Source of the DNA: Nocardioidaceae bacterium
Lineage (GTDB): Bacteria > Actinomycetota > Actinomycetes > Propionibacteriales > Nocardioidaceae
NCBI GenBank assembly: GCA_017744365.1
Contig: JAGIBL010000004.1
Span: 186,001-250,000 of the forward strand
DNA: 64,000 nt
Direction of reading: 5' to 3'
Positions 18,653 to 32,003 of the stretch are shown piece after piece; position 1 is the stretch's first letter; each line of letters begins with the position of its first letter. Position numbers and translations under genes: made by a program. The notes under the pieces were generated by a model that saw only the letters and a list, made by a program, of their open reading frames with translations, had not been told where the DNA came from and searched no databases.

Positions 18653-19450
18653 ATGGCCCGCATGACCACCGAGGCCGACGCCGCGCGCGACCACACCCTG
18701 CGGGTCGTCCTCGCCGCGCTCCTGGTGGTCGGCGTGCTGCTCGGGCTGGTCGTCTTCGCGGTGCTCCGGTTCGGTGGCGGCGTTGCCGGCGCCGAGTCGT
18801 TCACGACGTACCAGCCGGCGCCCGCACCGGCCGCGCTGCCGCCGGTGCGCACCCAGGAGCCCTCCCGCTCGGCGAACCGGCAGGTGCTGGTCGACCCGGC
18901 CTGGGTGAGCACGGTCGCGGCGAAGGCCGGCATCCCGGCCCCGGCGCTGCGGGCGTACGCCGACTCGGAGATCCGGCTGAGCCGCGAGAAGCCCGGCTGC
19001 CACCTCGGCTGGAACACCCTGGCCGGCATCGGCTGGATCGAGTCCCAGCACGGCACCCTCGGTGGCCGCACGCTGCGCGAGGACGGGTACTCGCTGCCGA
19101 CCACGATCCTCGGCCCGGCGCTGGACGGGCAGCGGTTCGCCGCGATCCGGTCCACGCCCTCCTCGGCCCGGTGGCACGGCGACACCGTCTGGGAGCACGC
19201 CGTCGGCCCGCTGCAGTTCCTGTCGTCGACGTGGGACAGGTGGGGTGCCGACGGGGACGGCGACGGCAAGGCCGACCCGCGTGACCTCGACGACGCCGCG
19301 CTGGCCGCCGGCCGCTACCTGTGCGCGGACGCCCACGACCTGGCCACCGACGCCGGCTGGTCGCGCGCGGTGCACTCCTACAACCACGACGACCAGTACG
19401 TCGTGAACGTGGCGGGCGCGGCCTCCTCCTACGCTTCGCGGGCTCGGTAG
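18653..19450 (+). CDS. Membrane-anchored lytic transglycosylase-like protein
   Basis: The protein has 265 residues from the ATG behind GGGGG. A single membrane segment (VVLAALLVVGVLLGLVVFAV) at about 17-36 acts as an uncleaved signal anchor. A Pro-rich stretch follows, then a lysozyme-like domain with WNTLAGIGWIESQHG, where the Glu of ESQ is the likely catalytic acid, and VGPLQFLSSTWDRWGADGDGDG. This is the MltB/SLT-type fold that cleaves peptidoglycan glycan strands. The DGDGDG segment could bind calcium. It precedes mfd, whose -10-like TAGTCT overlaps its stop codon. Confidence 0.82.
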   Translation: MARMTTEADAARDHTLRVVLAALLVVGVLLGLVVFAVLRFGGGVAGAESFTTYQPAPAPAALPPVRTQEPSRSANRQVLVDPAWVSTVAAKAGIPAPALRAYADSEIRLSREKPGCHLGWNTLAGIGWIESQHGTLGGRTLREDGYSLPTTILGPALDGQRFAAIRSTPSSARWHGDTVWEHAVGPLQFLSSTWDRWGADGDGDGKADPRDLDDAALAAGRYLCADAHDLATDAGWSRAVHSYNHDDQYVVNVAGAASSYASRAR

Positions 19451-19453
19451 TCT
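19448..19453 (+). promoter_or_regulatory. -10-like element for mfd
   Basis: TAGTCT at 19448-19453 overlaps the stop codon of the preceding gene and lies 63 nt before the mfd GTG. It has the same TAGNCT form as elements upstream of guaB and eno. No convincing -35 is visible. Confidence 0.4.
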
Positions 19454-19516
19454 GGAGCCCTCACCCCCTCTCGCGCCGAGAAGGGGGCATTGCTGCGTTC
19501 CCCAAGGAGTCCTCTC

Positions 19517-23070
<3,554 letters not shown>

Positions 23071-23074
<4 letters not shown>

Positions 23075-23757
23075 AGCGCCTGGTCCTGACCGCCGTCGTC
23101 GGCGTCGCCCTGCTCCCGCTCTCCGGCTGTGCCCAGACCGGCAACGACGCGGCCCAGGTGGGCGACGAGACGGTGTCGACCTCCGACGTGAACTTCCTGA
23201 CCAAGATGCAGTGCGACGCGCTCGACAAGGCCGCGAAGGACCCGGCTTCGGCCGGCCAGGTGCAGCCTGCCTCGCGGCGGCAGGTCCGCGCGGACATGCT
23301 CAACGCTCTCGTCGACTCCGAGGTGAGTGCCCAGCTCGCGGCCAAGTCCGGCGGCACCTACGACCGGGCCACGCTGCGCCAGCTGATGGACCAGATCGAG
23401 CCCGCCGTGAAGTCCGCGCCGGAGAAGGACCGGGAGCGGTTCCGCGACCTGATCGGCGACTTCTACCGCGGCCAGCTGCAGGTCTTCGAGCTCGCCAAGC
23501 AGAAGCTCGCGCTCCAGGGCGTCGCCAACCCGAGCGACGACGAGGTCCAGAACGCGATCTCCTCGATCCTGGCCGACTTCCGCAAGGAGGTCGGGGTGAA
23601 GATCAACCCCGTGTACGGCGCCGACGCCAGCGGGACGGCCGGCAAGAAGGACCCGTCGATCTCGGTCGCGGTGTCGTCGTACGCGAAGCAGGCGGCCACC
23701 TCGCCGCAGGCGCCGGACTTCATCACCGGGCTGCCCTCGCGGCAGCGTTGTGGCTGA
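23071..23757 (+). CDS. SurA N-terminal-domain lipoprotein
   Basis: The protein has 228 residues from the GTG overlapping the mfd stop (GTGA). A lipobox LSGC places the lipidated cysteine at residue 20. The remainder (VGDETVSTSDVNFLTKMQCD, RRQVRADMLNALVDSEV, LQGVANPSDDEVQNAI) matches the SurA-type chaperone helical region, but no PpiC parvulin domain follows. It probably chaperones exported proteins at the outer membrane face. The mfd-surA-like-mazG-eno order is characteristic of actinobacteria. It overlaps mazG by 8 bp. Confidence 0.82.
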
Positions 23758-24370
23758 GTCGTCCTCGCTCGTCGAGCTCGCGTCGGTGATGGCGCGGCTC
23801 CGGCGCGAGTGCGCCTGGAAGGCCGGCCAGACCCACGAGTCGCTGGTGCGCTACCTGGTCGAGGAGACCTACGAGACCATCGAGGCGATCGAGGCCGGCG
23901 ACGCTGAAGGGGACCACGGGCACCTGCGTGAGGAGCTGGGCGACCTGCTGCTGCAGGTCTACTTCCACGCCGCCATCGCCGCCGAGCGCTCAGAGTTCGG
24001 CATCGAGGACGTCGCAGCCGACCTGGTCGCCAAGCTGCGCCGTCGCAACCCGCACGTCTTCGGGACCGAGGCCGAGCGCGCCGCCGCGCACGACCCCGAG
24101 TCGATCAACGAGCAGTGGGAGCGGATCAAGGCCGAGGAGAAGCAGCGCCGCGACGTGATGGAGGGTGTGCCGGCCGAGCTGCCCGCGCTGCTGCGCGCGG
24201 TCAAGGCGCTGGACCGCCTGGAGCGGGCGGGCGTGCCGCTGCCCTCGGGTTCGGCGGCCTCCGACGACCTCGGTGACCGCCTGCTCGCCCTCGTGATCGA
24301 GGCGCGGGAGGCCGGCATCGACCCCGAGCAGGCGCTGCGGTCCACCGTCCGGAGGGTCTCCCAGGGTTGA
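23750..24370 (+). CDS. mazG: MazG nucleotide pyrophosphohydrolase
   Basis: The protein has 206 residues from a GTG. The metal-binding helices EETYETIEAIEAGD and HLREELGDLLLQVYFHA carry the EExxE and ExxD residues of MazG. It hydrolyses NTPs or dNTPs to monophosphates, sanitising the pool or moderating stress signals. A single MazG domain plus a helical C-terminal tail (DLGDRLLALVIEAREAG) matches the actinobacterial form. It is translationally linked to the lipoprotein upstream. Confidence 0.92.
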   Translation: MAESSSLVELASVMARLRRECAWKAGQTHESLVRYLVEETYETIEAIEAGDAEGDHGHLREELGDLLLQVYFHAAIAAERSEFGIEDVAADLVAKLRRRNPHVFGTEAERAAAHDPESINEQWERIKAEEKQRRDVMEGVPAELPALLRAVKALDRLERAGVPLPSGSAASDDLGDRLLALVIEAREAGIDPEQALRSTVRRVSQG

Positions 24371-24384
24371 GGCAGGCGCCCGGA

Positions 24385-25704
<1,320 letters not shown>

Positions 25705-25706
25705 GG

Positions 25707-26255
25707 ATGGCGAATCGCCGGCCCGACCCGCGCGGGGGACGTCCCCGCAACATCCGTCCCGGTCAACGGGGCGGGACGGGTCGCGCCCGGCAGACCGCCG
25801 AGGAGGCCCGGCCGCGGCCGCGGTTCACCAACCGGGCGGCGATCCTGCTGGTCGTCTTCGCGGTGCTGGTGGTCTCCTACGCCTCCTCGATGCGGGCCTA
25901 CCTGCAGCAGCGCTTGCACATCGACGACCTGCACCGCCAGATCGCGGCGTCCCAGGCGGACATCGCCGACGCCCAGCGCGAGAAGCGCCGCTGGCAGGAC
26001 CCGGCGTACGTCGAGCAGCAGGCCCGCGAGCGGTTCGGCTGGGTGCTGCCGGGGGAGACGGCCTACCAGGTGCTCGACGCCAACGGGAACCCGCTGACCC
26101 GCGACGACGAGCTCACCGACCCGAGCACGGTCGCGCCGCCGAAGCCGCAGGCGTGGTGGTCGAAGGTGTACGACTCGGTCGACGCCGCGGACCATCCGGA
26201 GAAGCGGATCAAGCCCAAGCCGGCCACGAAGATCACGCCGGACCCGGCCCCGTGA
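25707..26255 (+). CDS. FtsB/DivIC-family septum formation initiator
   Basis: The protein has 182 residues. A basic, Pro/Gly/Arg-rich cytoplasmic head (1-48) precedes one membrane helix (AAILLVVFAVLVVSYASSM, about 47-66). A short coiled coil follows (LHIDDLHRQIAASQADIADAQREKRRW), then VEQQARERFGWVLPGETAYQVL, the DivIC signature. It would scaffold the divisome with FtsL and FtsQ. Downstream of eno is its normal actinobacterial position. The last 50 residues are Pro/Lys-rich and extracytoplasmic. Confidence 0.9.
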   Translation: MANRRPDPRGGRPRNIRPGQRGGTGRARQTAEEARPRPRFTNRAAILLVVFAVLVVSYASSMRAYLQQRLHIDDLHRQIAASQADIADAQREKRRWQDPAYVEQQARERFGWVLPGETAYQVLDANGNPLTRDDELTDPSTVAPPKPQAWWSKVYDSVDAADHPEKRIKPKPATKITPDPAP

Positions 26256-26740
26256 CGTCCATCGATCCCTCCGACGAGCAGGCGATCGAGGCCCAGCTCG
26301 GCCGGCCGCCCCGCGCCATCCACGCGATCGGGCACCGGTGCCCGTGCGGCAACCCGGACGTGGTCACCACCGAGCCGCGGCTTCCCGACGGGACGCCGTT
26401 CCCGACGACGTTCTACCTGACCTGCCCCCGGGCGGCCTCGCTGATCGGCACCCTGGAGGCGTCGGGGCTGATGAAGGAGATGAGCGACCGGCTCGCCTCC
26501 GACGAGTCGCTGGCCGCCGCCTACCGGCAGGCGCACGAGGCCTATCTCGCCGCCCGCGAGGCCATCGGCCACGTGGACGAGATCGAGGGCGTCTCCGCCG
26601 GCGGGATGCCGGCCCGGGTGAAGTGCCTGCACGTGCTCGCCGGCCAGGCGCTCGCCCAGGGGCGCGGGGTGAACCCGCTCGGCGACGAGGTGCTCGACCT
26701 GCTCGGTGAGTGGTGGGCGTCCGGGCCGTGCGTGCCATGA
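26252..26740 (+). CDS. DUF501 domain protein
   Basis: The protein has 162 residues from the GTG overlapping the divIC stop (GTGA). The family pattern GHRCPCGNPDVVTTEPRLPDGTPFPT, then FYLTCPRAASLIGTLEASG, is clear and its cysteines may bind metal. A C-terminal VKCLHVLAGQALAQGRGVNPLGDEVL motif is typical. The function is unknown. Genes of this family nearly always lie between divIC and ppx in actinobacteria, which suggests a role tied to envelope growth or phosphate metabolism. Confidence 0.9.
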   Translation: MTSIDPSDEQAIEAQLGRPPRAIHAIGHRCPCGNPDVVTTEPRLPDGTPFPTTFYLTCPRAASLIGTLEASGLMKEMSDRLASDESLAAAYRQAHEAYLAAREAIGHVDEIEGVSAGGMPARVKCLHVLAGQALAQGRGVNPLGDEVLDLLGEWWASGPCVP

Positions 26741-27654
26741 CAAGGGTGGGTGCCTTCGACTGCGGCACCAACTCGCTGCGCTTGCTGATCGCCGACCTCG
26801 ACCCGGCGACGGGTTCGCTGGACCAGCACGTCCGCGAGATGCGCATCGTCCGGCTCGGCCAGGGCGTCGACAAGACCGGCCGGATCAGCGCCGAGTCGAT
26901 GCACCGCGCCCTGGACGCGCTCGACGAGTACGCGATGCTCGTCGAGGAGTACCACCCGGACCGGATCCGGTTCTGCGCCACCTCCGCGGCCCGCGACGCC
27001 GAGAACGCCGCCGAGTTCACCGAGGCGGTGCGCGAGCGGATCGGCGTCGAGGTCGAGATCATCGACGGGGACGAGGAAGCGCGGGCCTCGTACGACGGTG
27101 CGACCCGGGTCCTCGGAGAGGCGCCGGAACCGGTCCTCGTCCTCGACATCGGCGGCGGCTCCACCGAGCTGATCCTCGGCACCCGGGACGACGGCGTCCT
27201 GGACGCGCACTCCCTGGACATCGGCTCGGTCCGGCTGACCGAGCGGCACCTGCACTCCGACCCGCCGACGGCCGCCGAGGTGGACGCGCTGCGGGCCGAC
27301 GTGGACGCGGTGCTCGACACCTGCCGGGTCAACCCGGCCCGGGCCGGCACGGTGGTCGGGGTCGCCGGCACGGTCACGACCGTGGCGGCCGGGGTGCTCG
27401 GGCTGTCGTCGTACGAGCCGGAACGGGTGCACCTGGCCCGCCTGGCCGTGCCCGACGTGCTCGCCGACGTCGAGGCGCTGCTCGCGATGACGGTCGCTGA
27501 ACGACGCGCGCTGGGGTACATGCACCCTGGACGCGCCGACGTGATCGGCGCGGGTGCCGTGATCCTGGAGCGGATCCTGCGTCGAGGAAAGGTGGAGACT
27601 CTGGTCGTCTCCGAGTCCGACATCCTCGACGGAATCGCCTGGAGCGTGGCATGA
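26737..27654 (+). CDS. ppx: Ppx/GppA-family exopolyphosphatase
   Basis: The protein has 305 residues from the ATG that overlaps the DUF501 stop (ATGA), opening MTRVGAFDCGTNSLRLLIAD, the ASKHA phosphate-1 motif. Other motifs are FCATSAARDAEN and LDIGGGSTELILG. It hydrolyses polyphosphate or pppGpp. It is the short form, without the C-terminal HD extension. It is linked to the next gene by an ATGA overlap. Confidence 0.92.
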   Translation: MTRVGAFDCGTNSLRLLIADLDPATGSLDQHVREMRIVRLGQGVDKTGRISAESMHRALDALDEYAMLVEEYHPDRIRFCATSAARDAENAAEFTEAVRERIGVEVEIIDGDEEARASYDGATRVLGEAPEPVLVLDIGGGSTELILGTRDDGVLDAHSLDIGSVRLTERHLHSDPPTAAEVDALRADVDAVLDTCRVNPARAGTVVGVAGTVTTVAAGVLGLSSYEPERVHLARLAVPDVLADVEALLAMTVAERRALGYMHPGRADVIGAGAVILERILRRGKVETLVVSESDILDGIAWSVA

Positions 27655-28655
27655 ATCTTCTGAAGACGGCGGTGCAGAGCTTCCTGCGGCACCAGTGCAC
27701 CGACATGGCGGCGGCGCTGACCTACTACGCGGTGTTCGCGATCTTCCCGGCCGTGCTGGCGATGGCGTCGCTGCTGTCCGTGGTCGGCGAGGCGGACTCG
27801 GTCTTCAGCACCGTGCACGACGTGCTCAAGCCGCTGCTCTCCGACTCGGTGCTGCGCGACGTCGAGCCGACGATCCACAAGCTCACCCACGTGCAGGGCG
27901 CGCCGGTCACACTGGCGGTCGGAGCGGCGGTGGCGCTGTGGTCCGCGTCGGGCTACGTCGGCGCCTTCTCCCGGGCGATGAACCGGATCCTCGACGTCGA
28001 GGAGACCCGCCCCTTCTGGAAGCTCCGTCCGTACATGCTGCTGGTCACCCTCGTCGTGATCGTGCTCAACGCCGCCGCCCTGGTGATGATCGTGGCGACC
28101 GGTCCGATCGCGGACTCGGTGGGCGACAAGATCGGCATCGGCCGCGACACGCTGCGGATCTGGGACATCGCCAAGTGGCCGGTGCTCGCGATCGTCGTGG
28201 TGATCGTGGTGGCGCTGCTCTACCACGCCACCCCGAACCGCAAGCTCGGCCGGATCCGCACGCTGACCCCCGGCGCGTTCGTGGCGCTGCTGGTCTGGGC
28301 GGCGGCCTCGACTGGCTTCGCGTTCTACGTGGCCAACTTCGCCTCCTACAACAAGACCTACGGATCGATCGCGGGCGTCATCGTGGGGCTGTTCTGGCTC
28401 TGGCTGACCAACGTGGCGCTGCTCTTCGGCGCCGAGCTCGACGCGGCCCGGGAGGCGCGCAGCGTGCCGGCGGCGATGACCGCGGTCTCCGGTCCCGAGC
28501 ACGAGGTGGTGGCGGTTCCGTCTGCTGGGTCTGCGCACGTCCCGCCGGTCCCGGCCGCGCTGGTGCCGGCACGGCGTACGTCGGAGCAGTTCCCGCACCG
28601 GGTCGGCGAGCCCGTCTACGGGCCGAGGACACAGCCGGTGCCCGAGGAGGACTGA
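27651..28655 (+). CDS. YihY/BrkB-family inner-membrane protein
   Basis: The protein has 334 residues. Six membrane segments of the YihY family are visible, with the N-terminal signature LLKTAVQSFLRHQCTDMAAALTYY near residues 2-25 and the conserved GSIAGVIVGLFWLWLTNVALLFGAELDA at about 240-267. The last 65 residues are a soluble Pro/Arg-rich tail. The function is uncertain; earlier labels as RNase BN are not supported for this family. It is translationally coupled to ppx. Confidence 0.88.
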   Translation: MNLLKTAVQSFLRHQCTDMAAALTYYAVFAIFPAVLAMASLLSVVGEADSVFSTVHDVLKPLLSDSVLRDVEPTIHKLTHVQGAPVTLAVGAAVALWSASGYVGAFSRAMNRILDVEETRPFWKLRPYMLLVTLVVIVLNAAALVMIVATGPIADSVGDKIGIGRDTLRIWDIAKWPVLAIVVVIVVALLYHATPNRKLGRIRTLTPGAFVALLVWAAASTGFAFYVANFASYNKTYGSIAGVIVGLFWLWLTNVALLFGAELDAAREARSVPAAMTAVSGPEHEVVAVPSAGSAHVPPVPAALVPARRTSEQFPHRVGEPVYGPRTQPVPEED

Positions 28656-29486
28656 GTGCTCGAGCACCCGGTCACCCGGCAGCCGTTCCCGAGCCCGGTA
28701 CCGCCCGGGACCGGGTGGCCGGACGACCCGGCTGCCCCGGACACGCCGGTGGCCCATTCGGCCGCGGACGTCCGGCGCCTCGCCGGCACCGACTCGCTCG
28801 ACGATCTCGATGCGCGGGTCTCGGTGTGCGCGGCCTGCCCGCGGCTGGTCACCTGGCGCGAGGAGGTGGCCGCGACGAAGCGGGCCTCCTTCGCCGACCA
28901 GCCCTACTGGGGTCGCCCGATCGCCGGCTGGGGCGCGCCGGACCCGGCCATCCTCATCATCGGGCTGGCCCCGGCGGCGAACGGCGGCAACCGCACCGGC
29001 CGGATCTTCACCGGCGACTCCTCGGGGGACTGGCTGTTCGCGGCGCTGCATGCCACCGGCCTGGCCGTGCAGGAGACGTCCGTGCACGCAGGCGACGGGC
29101 AGCGGCTGGTCCATGCGCGGATGGTCGCGACGGTCCGGTGCGCGCCGCCGCAGAACAAGCCGACCCCGGAGGAGCGCGACACGTGTGCTCCCTGGATCGC
29201 CCACGAGGTCGCGCTGCTCGCGCCCTCGGCACGCGTGGTCGTCTGCCTCGGCTCGTTCGGCTGGGCGGGCGCGCTGCGGGCGCTGGGGGAGGCCGGGTAC
29301 GTCGTCCCCCGGCCGCGCCCGAAGTTCGGCCACGGCGTCGAGGTATCGCTCACGGGGCCGTCAGGGTCGGTCACCGTCCTGGGCTGCTACCACCCGTCGC
29401 AGCACAACACGTTCACCGGCAGGCTGACCCACCAGATGCTGGAGGACCTGTTCCTCCGGGCCCGGGAGATCGCGGGCCTGGGGTGA
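28656..29486 (+). CDS. Type-5 uracil-DNA glycosylase (UDGb)
   Basis: The protein has 276 residues from a GTG 5 nt after GAGGAGG and directly behind the yihY stop. Four cysteines (C58, C61, C162, C177) match the 4Fe-4S ligands of UDG families 4 and 5. Motif A is GLAPAANGGNRTG (103-115), lacking the polar catalytic residue of family 4, which is typical of family 5. Motif C HPSQHN is near 240. Such enzymes remove uracil, hypoxanthine and other lesions in high-GC genomes. Its 3' end overlaps the opposing DUF222 gene by 74 nt. Confidence 0.88.
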   Translation: MLEHPVTRQPFPSPVPPGTGWPDDPAAPDTPVAHSAADVRRLAGTDSLDDLDARVSVCAACPRLVTWREEVAATKRASFADQPYWGRPIAGWGAPDPAILIIGLAPAANGGNRTGRIFTGDSSGDWLFAALHATGLAVQETSVHAGDGQRLVHARMVATVRCAPPQNKPTPEERDTCAPWIAHEVALLAPSARVVVCLGSFGWAGALRALGEAGYVVPRPRPKFGHGVEVSLTGPSGSVTVLGCYHPSQHNTFTGRLTHQMLEDLFLRAREIAGLG

Positions 29487-30747
29487 GGTCGCGGGTGCCG
29501 GTCCCGTCCCGTAGATAGACGTGGTTCATGGGGCTTCGCCACAGGTAGGACCCGGGCTGGAGCATGGTGTAGGTCCAGGTCGAGAACGTCTTGAGCCGAT
29601 GGTGTCCGCGGCACAGGGGTGCCAGGTTGAGGTCGCCGGTGCTGCCGCCGAGGATCCATTCGAGGATGTGGTCGATGTCGGCGTGGCGGGCTCGTTTGGT
29701 GCAGTACGGCGCGACGCAGCCGAGGTCGCGGAGGATGACCTGTTCGCGCAGCCGGTCGGGGATCTCGTAGGAGGCCACGGACACGTGCTGGTTGAGGTCG
29801 ATCACCGGCCGCACGATGACCTGGGACTCCGGGGCGCCGCACCAGGCGGCGACCTGCGCGGCGGTGACCAGGATGTTCGGGGACTCGACGCGCCCAACTC
29901 CGTGCGGTTCGCCGAGGGCGCGGTCGGAGAGGTGCAGATGCAACACGATCTGCCGGGTCTTCCGGGTCCTCGTCTCGACGGGCTCGACGTCCGGGGAGGC
30001 GAACCCGAGGAACTGGTCCCCGCGGGCCAGCGCACCGAGCGCCAGCGAGCGTCGCACGTCCAGCGATTCGGTCGACCCCAGTGCCTTCTGCTGCTCGGCC
30101 CCGGCTTGGAGTGCCTTGTCCAGGTCCAGCGCGTCGGGCAGGTCGAGCTCAGCCTGCAGGAGTGAGGTGCCGGCAAAGGAGACTTGCTGGTGGTTGATCG
30201 TGACGTGCCGCCCATCGGCAGCCTTCTCGGCCATCTCGGCGGCGGTCTGAGGCATGAACCGGGCGATCGCCTCATCGACCAGCCGGTCCAGGGCGGCGTT
30301 CCCGATCCGGGGTGCGTACTGCGCCACCTGCCCGTCCACGAACGCCGCTGCCTCGGGCGAGAGCGCGATGGTCTTGTCCGCGACCCGGCGTGCCCGCCAC
30401 GCGGGCAGCGACCCGGACTGGACCCGCTCCCACAACCGGGGAAGACGGTGGAACAGTTCCAGCGCATGCGCGACCAGGTACCGACCCGCCTCGGGCGTGA
30501 GCCCCAGCGCCGCAGCGATCTCGTAGAGGCAGAACTCCGAGACCAGCGGCGCACCGTCACCCGCGATCGGGATCGGCGAGTCACCCCACGTCGCCACCCC
30601 GCCCTCACCAAGCGTCCCGACCACGTGCAGATGAGCCCACGCCAGCGCCTGCGCGAGTACCTCGGCCTCAGCCGCATCGGCGGTAGACCGCGCCCGTCGA
30701 GCAGCAGCCAGCACGGCTGCCGCATCGAGGGTCTGCGTCGAGGTCAT
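29413..30747 (-). CDS. DUF222 / HNH endonuclease (13E12 repeat family)
   Basis: The protein has 444 residues. A long helical DUF222 region (about 1-250) precedes an HNH domain at about 335-390 with CVAPYC, DHILEW, GG-T-DLNLAPLC and GHHRLK. This family is greatly expanded in actinobacteria and proposed to be mobile, but its substrate is unknown. Residues 251-259 (VEPVETRT region) are encoded by a dispersed repeat. A TAGATT hexamer ends 6 nt before the ATG, suggesting leaderless translation. The Pro/Gly-rich final 30 residues run antisense into the UDG gene. Confidence 0.88.
   Translation of the reverse strand: MTSTQTLDAAAVLAAARRARSTADAAEAEVLAQALAWAHLHVVGTLGEGGVATWGDSPIPIAGDGAPLVSEFCLYEIAAALGLTPEAGRYLVAHALELFHRLPRLWERVQSGSLPAWRARRVADKTIALSPEAAAFVDGQVAQYAPRIGNAALDRLVDEAIARFMPQTAAEMAEKAADGRHVTINHQQVSFAGTSLLQAELDLPDALDLDKALQAGAEQQKALGSTESLDVRRSLALGALARGDQFLGFASPDVEPVETRTRKTRQIVLHLHLSDRALGEPHGVGRVESPNILVTAAQVAAWCGAPESQVIVRPVIDLNQHVSVASYEIPDRLREQVILRDLGCVAPYCTKRARHADIDHILEWILGGSTGDLNLAPLCRGHHRLKTFSTWTYTMLQPGSYLWRSPMNHVYLRDGTGTRDLTPGPRSPGPGGTGPPASGGSACR
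29971..29994. repeat. Dispersed TCTCGACRRGCTCGAC-type repeat inserted in the DUF222 gene
   Basis: CGTCTCGACGGGCTCGACG plus TCCGG differs from the mfd copy (19861) at 4 of 24 bases. Read on the minus strand it encodes the DVEPVETR segment that marks such insertions. It is in frame and does not break the gene. Confidence 0.6.
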
Positions 30748-30832
30748 GTCATGAATCTAGGCACGACCACCGACAATTCCCTTGGAAACAAGGCGAAACC
30801 CGACGCACCAGCGGATGTGGAAGACTTCCCCC

Positions 30833-31348
30833 ATGCCACTCCTCGCCGTCACCGTGCTGGGTCACGACCGCCCGGGGATCATCGCCGAGACCACCGGAGC
30901 GCTGGCCGGACTGGGCCTCAACATCGAGGACTCCACGATGACTCTGCTGCGCGGTCACTTCGCGATGATGCTCATCACCGGCGGTCCGGCCGACGCGGCC
31001 ACCGTCGAGGAGGCGCTGGCCGGACTGACCTCGGACGGGTCGCTGTCGGTCTCGGTGCGCGAGGTGCCCGCCGAGCGGGGGACACCCGCCGGCTCGACGT
31101 ACCTGCTCAGCGTGCACGGGGGAGACCGGCCCGGGATCGTCTCGACGCTGGCCGGCGAGGTGGCCAAGGTGGGCGGGAACATCACCGACCTGACCACGCG
31201 GCTGGCCGGTGACCTCTACGTCCTCTCGGCCGAGGTCGACCTGCCGGAGGCGACCGACGTACCGGCGCTGACGTCGGCGCTGCGCGCGGCGGCCGGTGGG
31301 CTCGGTGTCGAGGTGTCGCTGCTGCCGCTGGAGAGCGACGACCTGTGA
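30833..31348 (+). CDS. Tandem ACT-domain protein (GcvR-like)
   Basis: The protein has 171 residues with two ACT domains, each opening with a DRPGI motif: VTVLGHDRPGIIAETTGALA (about 5-24) and VHGGDRPGIVSTLAGEVAKVGGNI (about 91-114). This matches the glycine-cleavage repressor GcvR group, which binds glycine or related amino acids. No GcvA-type partner is nearby. AAGACT ends 6 nt before the ATG, suggesting a leaderless start. It lies 10 nt ahead of def. Confidence 0.85.
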   Translation: MPLLAVTVLGHDRPGIIAETTGALAGLGLNIEDSTMTLLRGHFAMMLITGGPADAATVEEALAGLTSDGSLSVSVREVPAERGTPAGSTYLLSVHGGDRPGIVSTLAGEVAKVGGNITDLTTRLAGDLYVLSAEVDLPEATDVPALTSALRAAAGGLGVEVSLLPLESDDL

Positions 31349-31358
31349 CCGCGGGCCG

Positions 31359-31904
31359 ATGACGAACGATCCGCTCGGCACGCTGGCCGGGCTGCCCGAG
31401 GGGCGGGTGCTGCCGGTGGTGACCGCGCCCGACCCGGTGCTGGCCCGCGCCGGCAGCGAGGTCGACCCGGCCGACCCGGCGATCGTCCAGCTCGCCGCCG
31501 ACCTGGTCGCCACCATGCGTGTCTCGCCCGGCTGCGTCGGCCTGGCGGCGCCGCAGGTCGGCGTGAGCGTCAAGGTGTTCTGCGTCGACGTGGCCCAGCA
31601 CCCGAAGACCCGGACCCAGCACGGCACCTTCGTTCTCTGCAACGCGGTGGTGGAGAGCGCGACCCGGAACGAGAAGGCCCGCGAGGGCTGCATGTCGGTG
31701 CCCGACTTCACCGGCGACGTCAAGCGAGCGACGCGGATCGTCGTACGAGGCCAGGCGCCGGGGACCGGCGCCGAGGTGAGGATCGAGACGGACGCCTTCG
31801 AGGCTCGCGCCCTCCAGCACGAGATCGACCACTGCGATGGCCTGCTCTTCCTCGACCGCGCCGCCGGCGCGCACGCGATCCACCCGCGCAAGACCTACTT
31901 ATGA
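31359..31904 (+). CDS. def: Peptide deformylase
   Basis: The protein has 181 residues from the ATG at 31359. It removes the formyl group from new proteins. The three signatures are intact: GCVGLAAPQ (58-66), EGCMS with metal ligand Cys111 (109-113) and HEIDH (154-158), whose His residues bind Fe2+/Zn2+ and Glu is catalytic. The Val/Cys in motif 1 (GCVGLAAPQ rather than G-G-GLAA) is a common variant. Its last codons are 13 bp from the tRNA gene. Confidence 0.95.
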   Translation: MTNDPLGTLAGLPEGRVLPVVTAPDPVLARAGSEVDPADPAIVQLAADLVATMRVSPGCVGLAAPQVGVSVKVFCVDVAQHPKTRTQHGTFVLCNAVVESATRNEKAREGCMSVPDFTGDVKRATRIVVRGQAPGTGAEVRIETDAFEARALQHEIDHCDGLLFLDRAAGAHAIHPRKTYL

Positions 31905-31917
31905 TCGCCGAGCACCA

Positions 31918-31991
31918 GCCCCGGTATCCCAATCGGCAGAGGAAGCGGTCTTAAAAACCGCTCAGTGTGGGTTCGACCCCCACCCGGGGCA
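31918..31991 (+). tRNA. tRNA with UAA anticodon (Leu by anticodon), class-I variable loop
   Basis: The cloverleaf is complete over 74 nt. Acceptor GCCCCGG/CCGGGGC pairs perfectly. The D arm has only 3 bp with GG in the loop. Anticodon stem GCGGT/ACCGC encloses CTTAAAA, giving UAA. The variable loop is just 5 nt (TCAGT), and the T arm is GTGGG-TTCGACC-CCCAC. Discriminator A is followed by CC but no encoded CCA. Canonical leucine tRNAs, including the bldA type, have a long variable arm, so charging identity is uncertain. It stands alone between def and a GH16 gene. Confidence 0.85.
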
Positions 31992-32003
31992 CCGCCGACG
32001 CCG

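Noticed and set aside
29413-30747. Calling the DUF222/HNH gene a transposon or homing endonuclease
   Set aside because: There are no inverted ends, target duplication or intron/intein context. Mobility is only suspected for the family.
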